Position numbers and translations under genes: made by a program. Below the pieces are notes generated by a model, which saw only the letters and a list, made by a program, of their open reading frames with translations, ran no database searches and was not told the DNA's origin. Positions 1-5,661 of a stretch of 8,038 nucleotides of DNA are shown in pieces. Every line of letters begins with the position of its first letter. Positions within the stretch are counted from its first letter, which is position 1. This DNA is from an uncultured Lachnospiraceae bacterium (lineage in GTDB: Bacteria; Bacillota_A; Clostridia; Lachnospirales; Lachnospiraceae). The stretch is from positions 1-8,038 of the forward strand of contig CAMYVI010000111.1 of NCBI GenBank assembly GCA_947302185.1, given 5' to 3'.

Positions 1-52
1 TGCGCATTCATCTCACGACTTAAGTCACGAGAATTCTGCGTCAGAGATTAAA
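1..52. repeat. Direct repeat, copy 1 (52 bp)
   Basis: This stretch is identical to 3935-3985 except for one extra T at about position 8. It starts at the first base of the window, so its left limit is unknown, and it ends at the run GATTAAA (46-52), after which the two copies diverge. It holds an imperfect palindrome (11-32) with core GACTTAAGTC, and on the minus strand it repeats the last codons (FNL-stop) of the AAA+ gene found at copy 2. It lies just upstream of the first + strand gene, so it could also supply promoter or operator sites, but I see no clear -35/-10 pair. A contig that begins inside a repeat often means the repeat is multicopy. Confidence 0.9.
11..32. promoter_or_regulatory. 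Imperfect palindrome in repeat copy 1
   Basis: A 10-bp perfect palindrome, GACTTAAGTC (17-26), is flanked by 4-bp arms TCTC (11-14) and GAGA (29-32), separated by mismatched AC dinucleotides on each side. The two-fold symmetry would suit a dimeric DNA-binding protein or a recombinase core site. It sits about 40 bp upstream of the start codon at 74, where an operator could act. The identical element recurs at 3944-3965. There is no direct evidence of function. Confidence 0.35.
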
Positions 53-63
53 CACATGCATGT

Positions 64-68
64 GGAGG
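64..68 (+). promoter_or_regulatory. Ribosome binding site deciding the start at 74
   Basis: GGAGG lies 5 nt before the ATG at 74. The in-frame upstream ATG at 56 has no such site and would place the GGAGG inside the gene, so 74 is preferred. Confidence 0.75.
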
Positions 69-73
69 TCATA

Positions 74-925
74 ATGAAAACCAGAGAACTGCTGGAAAAA
101 GACAAAGAGCGCCTGCTCGCGCGCCTCGGCAGCGCCGACACCCCCGATCAGACGGTAGCCGCGCTGGAAGATGAACTCAGCCGTATACAGATCCAATACG
201 GAGAACAGGTAACCGATGAGAACCTGTCCCGGGAAGCCTCCTATGCTCTCCAGACAGCTAAAGCCGCAATTTCCCTCGTGGACAGCACCGGAGAAGTACG
301 GACATACGAACGGACGAACCCGTCGGGCAAAAAAAGCAATCAAGGCAAATACCTTATTCCCCTCGCCGCAGGCATCGGAACCGGCGCGGTGGGATGCGCG
401 GTACTGACCATGGTCCCTTCCTCACTGATGATCATAGGAATCATCCTGGTATTCGCAGGTATCGCTCTGACCTTTGCCGGCGGTTATAATTTCGGCAGAA
501 GAAAGCTGACTCCCGATAAAGCAGAGCAATTCATCGACGTGCGCATGGACAGCGACAAGATCTACAGGAACCTCGGTGCCATGCTCACGGTAGTCGATCA
601 CAACCTCGAAGACGCACGCCTTGTCAGTATGGAATCACCCGAAGTGACATCCTCTCCGGACGATGTGGACGACGACGAACTTCGTCTGCTTGCCTCGATC
701 CTCGAAACAGCTTACTCCTCGGAAGACAGCGATGAAAACCGCCAGACAATCTCTGACATCACTTTCTACCTGCACCGAAGGGGAATCGAAGTAGTGACCT
801 ACCGCGAAGAAACCGCAAAATATTTCAACCGTATGCCGGCAGTCCGGACCAGCACCCTCAAACCTGCATTAGTCAGAGACAACGTTGTACTTATCCGCGG
901 TATGGCTGCCGTCAAATCGTCCTGA
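74..925 (+). CDS. Membrane-hairpin protein of unknown function, partner of the Hsp70-like ATPase
   Basis: I do not recognise a named family. The 283-residue product has a charged, helical N-terminal region (about 1-70, MKTRELLEKDKERLL onward, probably coiled coil). Two hydrophobic segments follow at about 94-113 and 117-138, joined by a very short turn, so both ends should face the cytoplasm. A soluble C-terminal domain (about 145-283) contains an acidic stretch near 190-203 (SSPDDVDDDE) and ends with TLKPALVRDNVVLIRGMAAV. The gene is 57 nt upstream of the Hsp70-like gene on the same strand with no terminator between, so the two are probably co-transcribed. The short helical head and the closing xLKPAxV-like strand vaguely recall GrpE nucleotide exchange factors, which would fit the neighbour, but that is a weak resemblance. 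No signal peptide is visible. The start at 74 is chosen from the GGAGG at 64-68. Confidence 0.85.
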   Translation: MKTRELLEKDKERLLARLGSADTPDQTVAALEDELSRIQIQYGEQVTDENLSREASYALQTAKAAISLVDSTGEVRTYERTNPSGKKSNQGKYLIPLAAGIGTGAVGCAVLTMVPSSLMIIGIILVFAGIALTFAGGYNFGRRKLTPDKAEQFIDVRMDSDKIYRNLGAMLTVVDHNLEDARLVSMESPEVTSSPDDVDDDELRLLASILETAYSSEDSDENRQTISDITFYLHRRGIEVVTYREETAKYFNRMPAVRTSTLKPALVRDNVVLIRGMAAVKSS

Positions 926-982
926 AGCAAGATATGAATCTGATCTGCTGATACAAATATTTACTATCCTGAGGAGAGAGCC

Positions 983-2899
983 ATGGAACGATTTTTAGGA
1001 TTTGACCTTGGAGACGCGGAAAGCGCCGTCTCCTATCTGAAAAAAGAGGGGATGAAAAATCCGGAGGTCATCCCGGTGCGGGATGCCAAAAGCTTCATCA
1101 CCGCTTACGCCCGGCTGAATGACCAGACCCTTCTCATAGGAGAAGAAGCCTGCTACGCCCCCGATGCTGCCGAGCGGAAAATCCGCTTTAAGAGCCGGTT
1201 CCTGAAGGATCCGCTTGTCGACAAAGATATAAAAAGCTTTGCCGCCGGCGTTCTCGGAGAACTGTACACAGGCGGAGACCTCGTCCAGGGCGAGGACTGC
1301 TGCTTCTATGTCGGATGCCCGGCAGGCTGGAACAAAAATGACAGGGAACGTTACAGAAAAATATTCGAAAAGACCGGTTATCCGCCGACGAAAATAATCT
1401 CGGAATCCCGAGCCGCTCTCGTCAGCGCCTGCAGGTCAAAACATCTGCAGGTCGGTTATGATATCCTGTCCCACCCTGTCCTTGTCGTGGACATAGGCTC
1501 GTCTACGACCGATTTCGCTTATATTCAGGGAGGACGGGAAGTAGAGCTGCGCACCGGCGGAGAAGTCTTCCTTGGCGGCGGCATCATGGATGAAGTCCTT
1601 CTCGAAGAGTCTGTCTCAGCATCGGCGGAAGAGCGAAAGATACGCGAAGCTTTCAGCAAAAGCGACGCCTGGAAAAGCTACTGTGAATTTGCAGCCCGCC
1701 GTCTGAAGGAAAAATACTTTGCCGATGAGGATTACTGGCAGTCCCACGAATGCACACAGACCGTACAGATCGTATATGACCGTCCGGTCCGTCTTACGCT
1801 GCGCATGAACGCACAGATCGCCGATAAGCTTCTGAATAAGAAAGTGAATAGTCTGGACGGCAGGTCTTTCCGTGAAGTCTTTATCGAAAGCCTTCGCGAC
1901 ACGCGCCGCAATATCACGGGCGATATGCCGGATCTCATATTCCTGACCGGCGGCGTGTCAAGACTTCCGGCTATCTCGGACTGGTGCAGAGACGCTTATC
2001 CGGAAGCTGTTATCATCACCGAGATCACCCCTGAATTTTCCGTCTCGAAAGGACTTGCATGGTGCGGCAGCATAGACGAGGAAATGCGTGAATTCGAAGC
2101 GGAGCTTCAGAACCTGATCGACTCCACTACCATCGAAAGAATTGTGACCGAGCAGATCGACAGTCTCTATATGGGAGCGGTTGACGCGCTGACCGGACCT
2201 ATTCTTGAAAACTGCGTCGTTCCGGTCATGGATCGGTGGCGCTGCGGTCAGATAGAAAAACTCTCCGATATTGACACGGAATTGAAGAAAGAAATCGACG
2301 CTTACCTGCATACGGAGGATGCCAAAAATCTTCTGGTCGATCCGGTTTCCCAGTGGCTCCGCAAATACATAGCTCCGGAGCTCGAGCAGTATACAATGCC
2401 CATATGTCTGAAACACAAAATTCCGTACCGTGCCCTGAGCCTCAGCTCCTACCTGTCATTGTCGGAAATCGATATCCGCCTGAATGCCAAGACTGTATTT
2501 GCCGTTGAGCAGTTCACCTGGCTGATCGACACGATCATCTCGATACTGGTCGGGCTTTTGTGCGGCGGAAGCGGCGTTGCACTGATTGCAAACGGTCTCC
2601 CCGGTATTTTCGCCGGCGCCGTTCTTTCGCTCGTAATCCTCTTCCTCGGCAAAAACAGGATGCAGTCGGCACTCCTTAAGGCCAATATCCCGCTTCCTGT
2701 GCGGAAGCTGTTTCCGAAAAAATACTTCGAGAATCATCTGGAAAGCATCACCGACGAGGTCAGAGCCGGCTTCTACGAGTCCCTTGAAAAGGACAAGAAC
2801 GAAGAAATCTCAGAAAGGCTGGTCAAGGAAATCTCAGACCAGATTGAAGACTGCCTGACCAAGATGGCCCGCGTTGTGGAGATACCTCTGGTGAGTTAG
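983..2899 (+). CDS. Hsp70/actin-fold ATPase with C-terminal membrane hairpin
   Basis: The 638-residue product carries the nucleotide-binding motifs of the Hsp70/actin superfamily in order: phosphate-1 FLGFDLGDAES (4-14), a connect-1-like ESRAALVSA (141-149; DnaK has EPTAAAL), phosphate-2 VVDIGSSTTDFAY (168-180), an FLGGGIMDEVLL segment (196-207) matching DnaK's LGGxxFD, and the adenosine motif LIFLTGGVSRLPA (318-330). ATP binding and hydrolysis in the cytoplasm are therefore likely. After about residue 365 it departs from DnaK: there is no recognisable beta-sandwich substrate domain, but a charged helical region (365-500), two hydrophobic segments (about 513-531 and 536-556) forming a hairpin, and a charged helical tail to 638. 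It is therefore not a housekeeping DnaK but probably a membrane-tethered relative whose substrate is unknown. The start is supported by GGAG at 973-976, 6 nt before the ATG. It follows the membrane-hairpin gene in an apparent two-gene operon that ends at the hairpin at 2914-2945. Confidence 0.88.
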   Translation: MERFLGFDLGDAESAVSYLKKEGMKNPEVIPVRDAKSFITAYARLNDQTLLIGEEACYAPDAAERKIRFKSRFLKDPLVDKDIKSFAAGVLGELYTGGDLVQGEDCCFYVGCPAGWNKNDRERYRKIFEKTGYPPTKIISESRAALVSACRSKHLQVGYDILSHPVLVVDIGSSTTDFAYIQGGREVELRTGGEVFLGGGIMDEVLLEESVSASAEERKIREAFSKSDAWKSYCEFAARRLKEKYFADEDYWQSHECTQTVQIVYDRPVRLTLRMNAQIADKLLNKKVNSLDGRSFREVFIESLRDTRRNITGDMPDLIFLTGGVSRLPAISDWCRDAYPEAVIITEITPEFSVSKGLAWCGSIDEEMREFEAELQNLIDSTTIERIVTEQIDSLYMGAVDALTGPILENCVVPVMDRWRCGQIEKLSDIDTELKKEIDAYLHTEDAKNLLVDPVSQWLRKYIAPELEQYTMPICLKHKIPYRALSLSSYLSLSEIDIRLNAKTVFAVEQFTWLIDTIISILVGLLCGGSGVALIANGLPGIFAGAVLSLVILFLGKNRMQSALLKANIPLPVRKLFPKKYFENHLESITDEVRAGFYESLEKDKNEEISERLVKEISDQIEDCLTKMARVVEIPLVS

Positions 2900-2913
2900 C
2901 TTCAAGAAAATGC

Positions 2914-2945
2914 AAAAGGCATCGGCTGAAGTTCCGATGCCTTTT
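2914..2945. terminator. Bidirectional intrinsic terminator between convergent genes
   Basis: A perfect 12-bp inverted repeat, AAAAGGCATCGG (2914-2925) and CCGATGCCTTTT (2934-2945), encloses an 8-nt loop. The stem starts with A's and ends with T's, so either strand gives a hairpin followed by U's; on the + strand these continue as TTTTATTTG. It begins 14 nt after the stop of the Hsp70-like gene and about 80 nt beyond the stop of nudC on the other strand, so it probably ends both transcripts. The rest of 2946-3024 shows no gene. Confidence 0.85.
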
Positions 2946-3024
2946 ATTTGCTCTTTATGTCTTTTTTCAGAATCAGCTCTTGTATCGGCGAGAAACAGAT
3001 TCGAATATTCCTTCTGTTTCCTCC

Positions 3025-3861
3025 TCAGCGCCCTTCTTTGAAAACCGTCATCATTTCATTAGTCAGCGAAAGGTCATCCGGCTGCAGGATAATGTCCTCC
3101 CTTGCCGTCCACTGACCGACTTTCAGTTCATTTGTATCCAGATGAATCGTCGGATCCCCGTCCACATCGCAGAAATATCCCGCCAGAATGTTGTCCGCGA
3201 CGCCCCACGGCTGAGACTTGTAATAACGTATGTTTTTCACCTTAAGACCTACTTCCTCCATGACCTCACGCTCGACCGTTCCCTCAAAGGACTCGCCGAT
3301 TTCGGTAAACCCGGCAATCAGGGCATAATAGGCGTAAAGCCGTCCCCTGTACTTGGTAAGAAGAATCCGGTCTCCGTTGATCACGCCGACTATAACTGCG
3401 GGAGCTATTCGCGGATAAATGATTCGTCCGCATTTCGGGCAGATAATCGATCTCTCAACATCGCCGAGCACCGTCCTGCTTCCGCATGTGCCGCAGAATA
3501 CGTTGTCGCGATACCAGGCGGCGAGCTGCTGTGCGGTAAAGGCAGCAAAAGTGAGAAGACGGTCCATTTGCCCCTCGTTCCTGAGATTATGTACAGTCTT
3601 AAATGTACAGTCTTCGGGCATCATCGCAGTTTCCCCGGTCTTTTCACGGATCAGATAATAATCCGTCTCATCAATTGCAAATAGATATATGCTCTCAGCA
3701 TCGTCCGGAAACTCAGAACGAAGCGGAAGCTCTACTTTCCCGCCGCGAACTCTGTGCAGCAACTCTCTTCCGTTGAAGAAAAAGCACAGGCTGTCCGACG
3801 AAGCGGTCTTTCCCGGTATAAATTCATTCCGCAGTCTGTGCGGTCCTATATCCTGTATCAT
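3025..3861 (-). CDS. nudC: NAD(H) pyrophosphatase, Nudix hydrolase with zinc ribbon
   Basis: NudC enzymes split NADH/NAD+ into NMN(H) and AMP and can remove NAD caps from RNA 5' ends. The 278-residue product has an N-terminal domain (1-120), a four-cysteine zinc ribbon (Cys123, Cys126, Cys141, Cys144), then IYPRIAPAVIVGV (148-160) opening the Nudix fold. The Nudix box is perfect: Gly184-x5-Glu190-x7-Arg198-Glu-Val-Met-Glu-Glu-Val-Gly-Leu206. The substrate motif after it reads SQPWGVADN (216-224), where E. coli has SQPWPFPQS: SQPW is kept but PFP is not, so NADH preference is likely but not certain. The length is close to E. coli NudC (257). The start is fixed by AAGGAG at 3867-3872, 5 nt before the ATG. 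It lies 112 nt downstream of the AAA+ gene on the same strand, with a possible small frame between whose stop overlaps this ATG (ATGA). It converges on the Hsp70-like gene. Confidence 0.92.
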   Translation of the reverse strand: MIQDIGPHRLRNEFIPGKTASSDSLCFFFNGRELLHRVRGGKVELPLRSEFPDDAESIYLFAIDETDYYLIREKTGETAMMPEDCTFKTVHNLRNEGQMDRLLTFAAFTAQQLAAWYRDNVFCGTCGSRTVLGDVERSIICPKCGRIIYPRIAPAVIVGVINGDRILLTKYRGRLYAYYALIAGFTEIGESFEGTVEREVMEEVGLKVKNIRYYKSQPWGVADNILAGYFCDVDGDPTIHLDTNELKVGQWTAREDIILQPDDLSLTNEMMTVFKEGR

Positions 3862-3916
3862 GCCAACTCCTTATCTTTACTTACCCGACGGCACCTTCCT
3901 TGTTTGTATCCCATGT

Positions 3917-3935
3917 CAGAGACAAGTTTCATTTT
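3917..3935. repeat. Short repeat motif, copy A, upstream of nudC
   Basis: CAGAGACAAGTTTCATTT matches 7220-7237 at 17 of 18 positions. On the minus strand it reads AAATGRAACTTGTCTCTG, containing an ATG followed by codons for [K/E]LVS. Both copies lie between minus-strand genes, shortly upstream of the next gene's start. The chance of one such match in 8 kb is low but not negligible. Confidence 0.5.
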
Positions 3936-3985
3936 GCGCATCATCTCACGACTTAAGTCACGAGAATTCTGCGTCAGAGATTAAA
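3935..3985. repeat. Direct repeat, copy 2 (51 bp), spanning the 3' end of the AAA+ gene
   Basis: This is identical to positions 1-52 apart from one missing T. It includes the last three sense codons and the stop of the AAA+ gene (3974-3985), then runs into the spacer towards nudC. The two copies are in the same orientation and bound a 3.9-kb segment holding the + strand pair and nudC. A repeat overlapping a gene's 3' end, with the second copy at the far side of an intervening segment, is what site-specific integration leaves; a dispersed multicopy intergenic element would look the same in one window. Confidence 0.9.
3944..3965. promoter_or_regulatory. Imperfect palindrome in repeat copy 2
   Basis: This has the same core GACTTAAGTC (3950-3959) with TCTC/GAGA arms as at 11-32. 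Here it lies just past the stop of the AAA+ gene and about 80 bp upstream of nudC. As RNA it is a weak hairpin without a following U run, so it is not a convincing terminator; a protein-binding or recombination site is more plausible. Confidence 0.3.
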
Positions 3986-5629
3986 TATCTCCTCCTGAAG
4001 TCTCCTCCTCCTGTCCTTCAGAAGAAGAAGCTCATTGTAGCGGAAATATTCTTCATTTCCATGCTCATTGATGAACTTCATGGTGTAGTGGCCCGAAGCG
4101 ATTTCCGACAGGAAAATGACCATCTCCTGCCCCTCTCCGTACACGAGATTCACATAACGGAAGGCATTCGAGATGTGTCTGTCAGCAGCCGCGACGACTT
4201 CTCTGCGGGCAGCCTCCCTTCCGGCGAACCATCTTTTTACTAGTCCGTAATCCCCATCGATATCGCCTGAAGCCTCCCCGGCCAGAAGACGTAAAAGCTC
4301 CTGCAGAACACGCTCTGCGGTGCGCAGTATCCTCTCGTCAGACACAGACAGCATACGTGCCCTCTTCCTTGATTCCCTGTCACCAGCCAGCCTTTCCGTA
4401 AGCTTACTCAGGATTCCCGTCACGGTATCCTGTATCCCGGTGAATGAGACTTGACTGCATTCTGCCTCCGGCGTCAAAGACTTCTCTTCGGAAACGTCAG
4501 AGTGTTCGCCGCTCACTTCCGCCTGTGACCCGTCTCTCTCTCCGAACGCAGCGGAATGTACGCCGCCGGCTTCCGCCTCCGCCTTCACTCTTCTTAATTC
4601 TCCCTGCAGCTCTTTCAGCACGGCAAATACCGTCCTCTGCACATTCTTCTCCTCATCCGCCGCCGCACAATCCTGAGTCAGGCTTGACACAAGGAGGCCG
4701 ATCAGACTGATTTTCTCGTCAAAAGCCGCATGCTTGAAAGCCTCCGTATCGGCAGGGAAATTTCCCTCCAGTATTTCCGGAACTCTGTACAGATTTCTGT
4801 ACTTATTCCATAACTCATAATAGACGGAAAAACTCTTTGCAATCTCCGGATCCTGTATAAAGGCTGAGACCATAGTCCCGCTTACCGGCTGCCCCAGAGA
4901 TTCATATACTTTGACGGAATCCGAGAGATCCTCCCAGGCGCGGGCTGTCACGAAGTGACGCCCGTCGGCGTCATTTGTCACGGAATAAAAATGCTCGCCG
5001 CGTATCTCAAGATATGATATCACCGCCCCGTGTACGCCGTTCCCTCTCGCATACTCTTTCCATACGTCGAAATCCGATTCCACATCCAGACGCTTCACCC
5101 GGTCAAGCGTGACGATATCGAAATCCCGGACCGACCGGTTGTACTCCGGCGGATTTCCGGCGGTCACGATCACAAATCCCTCAGGCACCCGATGTGTACC
5201 GAACGTCTTATACTGCAGGAACTGCAGCATGGTCGGCGCCAGCGTCTCCGACACACAATTGATCTCATCGAGGAACAGGATTCCCTCGGGTACGCCGCTG
5301 CGTTCGATCTGATCATAGACCGATGCTACGATCTCGCTCATCGTGTACTCCGTAACGGAGTATTCCTCCCCTCCGTAATCCCGCTTTGCGATAAAGGGCA
5401 GGCCGATTGCGCTCTGCCGTGTATGGTGAGTTATGGTATACGACACGAGACCGATGCCAAGTTCCTCCGCGATCTGCCGCATGATGGCTGTTTTTCCGAT
5501 ACCCGGCGCACCGATCATCAGGACCGGTCTTTGGCGCTCGGCCGCGATCAGGGGTGCTCCCGTCTCATCTTTTGCGAGATATGCCTTAATGGTGTAAATA
5601 ATTTCCTGTTTAGCTTCTTTAATGTTCAC
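3974..5629 (-). CDS. MoxR-like AAA+ ATPase, partner of the VWA protein
   Basis: MoxR-family AAA+ ATPases act with VWA-domain partners as chaperone-like machines that remodel or activate protein complexes in the cytoplasm. The 551-residue product has Walker A GAPGIGKT (40-47), Walker B ILFLDE (117-122), a sensor-1 segment VTAGNPP (155-161) and candidate finger and sensor-2 arginines in LDRVKRL (176-181) and TARAWEDL (228-235). Beyond about residue 330 comes a helical region with a poorly conserved Ala/Glu/Ser-rich linker (350-395), then a C-terminal domain ending RRRLQEEIFNL, longer than a plain MoxR (about 320-350 residues). I chose the GTG at 5629 (MNIKEAKQEI) because GGAGG at 5636-5640 is 6 nt away; an ATG at 5635 directly abuts that site. 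It follows the VWA gene by 32 nt, so the two are surely one operon. Its last codons lie in repeat copy 2. Confidence 0.92.
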   Translation of the reverse strand: MNIKEAKQEIIYTIKAYLAKDETGAPLIAAERQRPVLMIGAPGIGKTAIMRQIAEELGIGLVSYTITHHTRQSAIGLPFIAKRDYGGEEYSVTEYTMSEIVASVYDQIERSGVPEGILFLDEINCVSETLAPTMLQFLQYKTFGTHRVPEGFVIVTAGNPPEYNRSVRDFDIVTLDRVKRLDVESDFDVWKEYARGNGVHGAVISYLEIRGEHFYSVTNDADGRHFVTARAWEDLSDSVKVYESLGQPVSGTMVSAFIQDPEIAKSFSVYYELWNKYRNLYRVPEILEGNFPADTEAFKHAAFDEKISLIGLLVSSLTQDCAAADEEKNVQRTVFAVLKELQGELRRVKAEAEAGGVHSAAFGERDGSQAEVSGEHSDVSEEKSLTPEAECSQVSFTGIQDTVTGILSKLTERLAGDRESRKRARMLSVSDERILRTAERVLQELLRLLAGEASGDIDGDYGLVKRWFAGREAARREVVAAADRHISNAFRYVNLVYGEGQEMVIFLSEIASGHYTMKFINEHGNEEYFRYNELLLLKDRRRRLQEEIFNL

Positions 5630-5635
5630 GGTCAT

Positions 5636-5640
5636 CCTCC
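5636..5640 (-). promoter_or_regulatory. Ribosome binding site deciding a GTG start
   Basis: GGAGG on the minus strand is followed immediately by ATG (5635), which leaves no spacer, and then after 6 nt by GTG (5629). The spacing argues for translation from GTG, giving MNIKEAKQEI as the N-terminus. Confidence 0.7.
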
Positions 5641-5661
5641 GCTTTTTCTGTTCCGCACTGT

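Larger units (their letters stand above)
3858..3977 (-). other. Possible 39-codon small ORF coupled to nudC
   Basis: This minus-strand frame begins right after a stop and runs 39 codons (LTQNSRDLSREMMRKMKLVS, then DMGYKQGRCRRVSKDKELA), strongly basic in composition. Its stop overlaps the nudC start as ATGA, the usual layout for translational coupling, and the first possible codon, a CTG at 3977, overlaps the stop of the AAA+ gene. CTG starts are rare; GGAG at 3989-3992 lies a rather long 11 nt upstream. Internal ATG codons at 3944 (28 aa), 3941 and 3932 (24 aa) have no good ribosome site. The first part lies in repeat copy 2, where copy 1 carries a 1-nt frameshift. It may be a real leader peptide, a decayed gene end, or chance. 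Confidence 0.3.

Noticed and set aside
41..343. 100-codon minus-strand frame ending in repeat copy 1 with FNL-stop
   Set aside because: The ending matches the AAA+ gene only because of the repeat; the rest is antisense to the first + strand gene and unlike the AAA+ protein.
983..2899. Housekeeping DnaK, suggested by a similar length (638 residues)
   Set aside because: The C-terminal half has membrane segments and no substrate-binding domain, and there is no dnaJ or standard grpE beside it.
2980..3684. 234-codon + strand frame opposite nudC
   Set aside because: It lies wholly over nudC, whose zinc ribbon and Nudix box are unmistakable, and its translation shows no domain.
3950..3959. Palindrome as a terminator for the LRR-VWA-AAA+ operon
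   Set aside because: The stem is broken, has no loop in its core and no U run follows.
3689..4243. 184-codon + strand frame across the nudC start and the AAA+ gene end
   Set aside because: It overlaps two well-supported minus-strand genes and has no ribosome site or domain.
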